Translations under genes and position numbers: made by a program
From: Isoetes taiwanensis
Taxonomy: Eukaryota; Streptophyta; Lycopodiopsida; Isoetales; Isoetaceae
NCBI GenBank assembly: GCA_021234155.1
Contig: JAJEKV010000113.1
Location: forward strand, 622,001-686,000
Length of the DNA stretch: 64,000 bases
Reading direction: 5' to 3'
The notes under the pieces: generated by a model
The model's input: only the letters and a program-made list of their open reading frames with translations
Told to the model about the DNA's origin: nothing
Database searches by the model: none
Part shown: positions 61,036 to 64,000 of the stretch, piece after piece
Position numbering within the stretch: the first letter of the stretch is position 1
Layout of the letters: the number at the start of each line of letters is the position of its first letter

Positions 61036-62357
61036 TTCATTCCCAACTTGCATATGCTTTGCGCAATCGATTTGAACTTATACCATCTGCTCAGATTTGT
61101 AAAATCCACTTACAAATTGTTTTTGATTATCTTTTACAGGAGGATCTTCCAACTTCGGAAACTTTTATGACACAGCCACCACCGGTTGAAGATATTTTCG
61201 ATGTTGAACCTATACCTAAAGTTCAACGTGATGTTTCTTCAAAGACACTTGAATTTTTCAATTTGCAACAGAAATTTATTGAAGAAATTACAGCTGAAAA
61301 GGAGCTGCAGATTACTCATTTGCAGCAGCAAAACATGGCTCTTACGGACAAATTTGCTCACTTAGAAGCTGAATATCAAATCAAGCAAAAGGATTTTGAT
61401 AGTTTGACATCTAGATGTACTGATTTCCAGCAGCAAAATGATCGTGCGAATCATATTATTCAACAGTTTGAAAGACAAAAAGCTAATTTCCGGGAGAAAT
61501 CCCAAAAGCTTGTGCACACTCTTGATGAGCTAAAAGTTGAAAATAACAGGCTTCGAACTAAAGTTGTTGATCTTCAAGGTTCACCTATGAAGTCTAATCT
61601 TCCTACTCTAGAACAGTTTTTGCACTTACCACCTTACAAATCTGCAACCTCTGTTGAATGGAGAAAAGACTTTCTGGCGGATCCAGACATAGCAAGTTAT
61701 TTTCAGACTGCACCAACATCATTGCAAGAAAGCTTTAACTTTGATCCTAGATTTCGCCGCAGACTTCCACTGACATCAACTGAAGGCAAACCCAATTGGG
61801 TTATAGTTTCTGGAATTGATTGGGCTGATACAAAGACTATCATCGGCAACTTGCAAGCTTTTGTGAAGATGGCACAGCTTAGTCCAGATCCAATTGTTTA
61901 TGACCAAGCAAAATTTGTCAAATTGCTGGAAATCATAATTACTCCTCATACAAGTGCCAAAGATACTTTAATCAATATTAATCCTAACCTTTCTTGCAGG
62001 AAGACAAAGATGGATACTGCCTTGTTCATTAAGGCAAATCATTTACCAGCTGTTCTCCTTACTTTGTTTGAGAAGATGGCTGAAACAGGATTTCTTATCA
62101 ATGCATCTTCGGCTTATTGGGATCCTAAAGCTGTAATTCATGGCAAACGCAGGAAAGAGATTTACACTTTCTACCAGCACTACAAGCATGTTCATGTGCG
62201 CCAAGGTGGAGAGCGATTGCTCTCCACAAAAGTGGGGAATAATGATGATAACGAGAACAAGCAAGAGGATGAGAATGCAATGCTGGAGACGCTGTTTGAT
62301 TTGGATGAAGACGAAGACAATGATGAAGAGCAACATTTCAAACGGCATCGACATTAG
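60978..62357 (+). CDS. 3' coding region of the Gypsy element, running into the 3' LTR
   Basis: The frame overlaps the end of the integrase extension and reads on in phase with it after a one-step shift (WATIVHSQLAYALRNRFELI). Residues about 85-210 form a Gln/Glu/Lys-rich coiled coil (LQQQNMALTDKFAHLEAEYQ, then heptads to VENNRLRTKV). A folded-looking domain follows (FNFDPRFRRRLPL, KPNWVIVSGIDWADTKTIIG). The last 37 codons, from DNENKQED to HFKRHRH, lie inside the 3' LTR (from 62246) and form an acidic tail with a basic end. I do not recognise a family. It sits where env-like or other accessory ORFs occur in Athila/Tat elements. It has no visible signal peptide or membrane segment. Function unknown. 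Confidence 0.75.
   Translation: MVCIYFQAIQGSEIPWATIVHSQLAYALRNRFELIPSAQICKIHLQIVFDYLLQEDLPTSETFMTQPPPVEDIFDVEPIPKVQRDVSSKTLEFFNLQQKFIEEITAEKELQITHLQQQNMALTDKFAHLEAEYQIKQKDFDSLTSRCTDFQQQNDRANHIIQQFERQKANFREKSQKLVHTLDELKVENNRLRTKVVDLQGSPMKSNLPTLEQFLHLPPYKSATSVEWRKDFLADPDIASYFQTAPTSLQESFNFDPRFRRRLPLTSTEGKPNWVIVSGIDWADTKTIIGNLQAFVKMAQLSPDPIVYDQAKFVKLLEIIITPHTSAKDTLININPNLSCRKTKMDTALFIKANHLPAVLLTLFEKMAETGFLINASSAYWDPKAVIHGKRRKEIYTFYQHYKHVHVRQGGERLLSTKVGNNDDNENKQEDENAMLETLFDLDEDEDNDEEQHFKRHRH
62228..62237 (+). other. Probable polypurine tract of the Gypsy element
   Basis: AAAAGTGGGG lies about 8 bases before the 3' LTR and within the last open frame, so coding and priming functions overlap. Confidence 0.5.
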
Positions 62358-63131
62358 TTAGTTGTGATATTTGGAATATTAAATGTTATCTTGAGTTAGA
62401 TGTTGAGTAGTTAAATGTGTTAGAACTTTAGGAGAACATTGTTTTAAAGGTTGAAGTTAAGAGTTGTACTTGTGCCATGTGGCAAGACTATAGACGGTGG
62501 AGATTTATTGTGAAATCTATATAAAGAAGCAAGTACGTTGTTGTTAAAGAGAGGAGACTTTTGAATAGAAACCGTTATTATTGCATTTCGTGTTCTCCTT
62601 GTGCGTGCTTTGTCTTGCTTATCAAGTTTTACTTAGAACTAAAATGTCATTTCGTTAAAGCACCTAATTGATAATAATTAACAAATACAATAAGCAAAGA
62701 CTTAATGCCGGAATTGTGGTTATTTGGTTTCACGGCACCTAGCTTTGGCTTCACCAAAGCGCATTGATCAAATCCGAGATGGGTTCCTTTGTCTCAACAA
62801 GCATTGTTTTGCTTGCAGTATTACAAACTCTATATTCCAGCACGGTTCCTTCCATCGGTTTCCATCATGACTGCTTCAGAGCTTCCAGGTAAGCAAGGTT
62901 TACAAAACTAGTTCAAATCTATCATTGCTTATGGATTCTAAACATTGGAACAATGTTTAATAGCTTCTACGGAGACCCAAATGCCAAAAGAAGGAGATTA
63001 TAGTCACAATTGGAATGCTTATCTGGACAGTGCTTGGGTAAGTGTTTGTATTGTTTAATCAAATGCTTGAAGTTCTATTCTGATTCTAGAGTACTTGGAT
63101 TATGTGTTACCATAGTGAGAGTATGTTAACA
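62246..63131 (+). repeat. 3' LTR of the Gypsy element
   Basis: Partner of 54093-54977; followed by the TSD TCATC. Confidence 0.95.
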
Positions 63132-63136
63132 TCATC

Positions 63137-64000
63137 CTTCGTTAATGCAATTGTACTTTGATTATCACATATGAGTAGAGTAGGCCCCACCTGAGTTTGA
63201 TGTAAACAATCCATCAACCGCCGCAACCAGACCAATGCTCTGCTGGCAACAGATGCAGCAACATACTCAGCTTCTGTAATGGAAATAGAAACACATCATT
63301 GCTTTTTGCTCACCCAAGAAACTAAGGATTTTCCAACAAAAAAACAACTCCCACTAGTAGAACGAAAAGTGTCAGGACAACCACCCCAATCAGCATCTGT
63401 ATGGCCTATCAAAGTCAAAATATCAACATCATTCTGCTTTGTGTACAATAGACCACAAGTGGAAGTGCCTTTCAAGTATCTCAAAACCCTTTTAGCAACA
63501 GTCCAATGAACCTGTCCAGGATTAGTCATGAATTGACCGAGAGTATTAGCATCATAACTAATATGAGGGCGAGTTGCATAAGCCAAATACACTAATGCAC
63601 CAACCAAACTAGCATAGGAACATTTTTTAATTTGCAATCTTTCTTCATCAGTGCAAGGACTTTGTTTTTGAGGAAGTTTAGAATATTTGGAACTAGCAAC
63701 AAGAGGCAAACTTTGTGATTTTCCTTCAAGGAGGCTAAACGTTTCAATGAGCACAGAGATGTATGTGGATTGTGAAAGATATAACAAACCATTAGATCTG
63801 TCACGTTGCACTTGAATACCTAGACATGATTGAATTTCACCCAAATCGACCATCTCAAAGGCTGCAGACAATAGAGCTTTCACTTTACGTAAGTATGGTA
63901 AATCATTGCAAACAAATATCATATCATCGATATATAGGGCAATGAAAACATAAGACGACCCTTCTTGCTTGAAGTAAATGTTCAAATCATCCACACTAGG
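63137..64000 (-). pseudogene. pol: Copia B reverse transcriptase and RNase H N-terminus
   Basis: On the minus strand from the window edge: DDLNIYFKQEGSSYVFIALY with IDDMIF (the YVDD box), AAFEMVDLGEIQSCLGIQVQ, CSYASLVGALVYLAYATRP, RVLRYLKGTS, GHTDADWGGCPDTFRSTSGS, VSKKQ, then in another frame TEAEYVAASVASRALVWLRR and CDNQSTIALTKDD up to the Gypsy insertion. A frameshift separates the RT frame (63296-63994) from the RNase H part. The element continues beyond the window. It is related to, but clearly diverged from, Copia A. Confidence 0.9.

Larger units (their letters stand above)
54093..63131 (+). mobile_element. Ty3/Gypsy retrotransposon (Athila/Tat-like) inserted in Copia B
   Basis: LTRs of 885 and 886 bp begin TGATAACG and end GTTAACA. 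TCATC is duplicated exactly (54088-54092 and 63132-63136), and removing the element rejoins the Copia B RNase H frame. Domain order gag, protease, RT, RNase H, integrase is Ty3/Gypsy. A tRNA-Asp-like PBS, a DGGAG protease motif, no chromodomain and an extra 3' coding region fit the Athila/Tat group. The LTRs differ at roughly a dozen places plus a few small indels by eye, so insertion is fairly recent, yet several frameshifts disable it. Confidence 0.94.

Overview
The window reads as nuclear DNA from a land plant, most likely a seed plant with a large, repeat-rich genome. The evidence is nested LTR retrotransposons, several LINEs, small DNA transposons with clean target-site duplications (TSDs), and one recognisable plant gene, a homologue of the phytochrome A import factors FHY1/FHL. 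I cannot name the species. There are no bacterial-style operons, CRISPR arrays or rRNA genes, and I saw no convincing tRNA gene.

Layout. 0-2.4 kb: decayed LINE reverse transcriptase. 2.4-16.4 kb: an L1-type LINE on the minus strand, split inside its endonuclease by a 10.8 kb LTR element (3546-14357) that has LTRs and a PBS but no recognisable protein; four palindromic hairpins lie behind its PBS and a CACTA-like MITE sits inside it. 16.4-18.5 kb: AT-rich DNA with simple repeats. 18.5-20.6 kb: 5'-truncated L1 ending in poly(A), followed by a long (AT)n run. 20.7-34.4 kb: mostly non-repetitive DNA with a possible Helitron terminus, a 291-bp tandem duplication, a lipase-like pseudogene and scattered exon-like ORFs of an unidentified minus-strand gene or genes. 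34.4-37.2 kb: the FHY1-like gene with ACGT-core elements upstream and a cluster of short tandem duplications. 38.6-48.4 kb: a Ty1/Copia element with a perfect 5-bp TSD that has received two hAT-like elements and an L1; that L1 has in turn received a compact gag-only LTR element. 48.4-53.5 kb: MITEs, long hairpins and a universal-stress-protein pseudogene. 53.5-64 kb: a second Copia element on the minus strand, split in its RNase H by a young 9.0 kb Ty3/Gypsy element.

How the parts relate. In the clear cases the inserts can be ordered, because host reading frames resume across the TSDs. L1 endonuclease came before the non-coding LTR element, which came before its CACTA MITE. Copia A came before its hAT elements and L1, and that L1 came before the gag-only element. 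Copia B came before the Gypsy element. None of the autonomous elements looks intact in this window: Copia A, the Gypsy element and the LINEs carry stops, frameshifts or deletions. The gag-only element and the DNA-transposon derivatives depend on enzymes from elsewhere.

Most unusual items. (1) The Gypsy element has a long extension after integrase, with a coiled coil and an acidic tail whose last codons lie inside the 3' LTR. (2) The gag-only element is complete, with a perfect TSD and an intact 407-codon gag, and carries an array of short GTAC palindromes. (3) The non-coding LTR element carries four hairpins with conserved stems. (4) The FHY1 homologue carries an in-frame 25-residue duplication.
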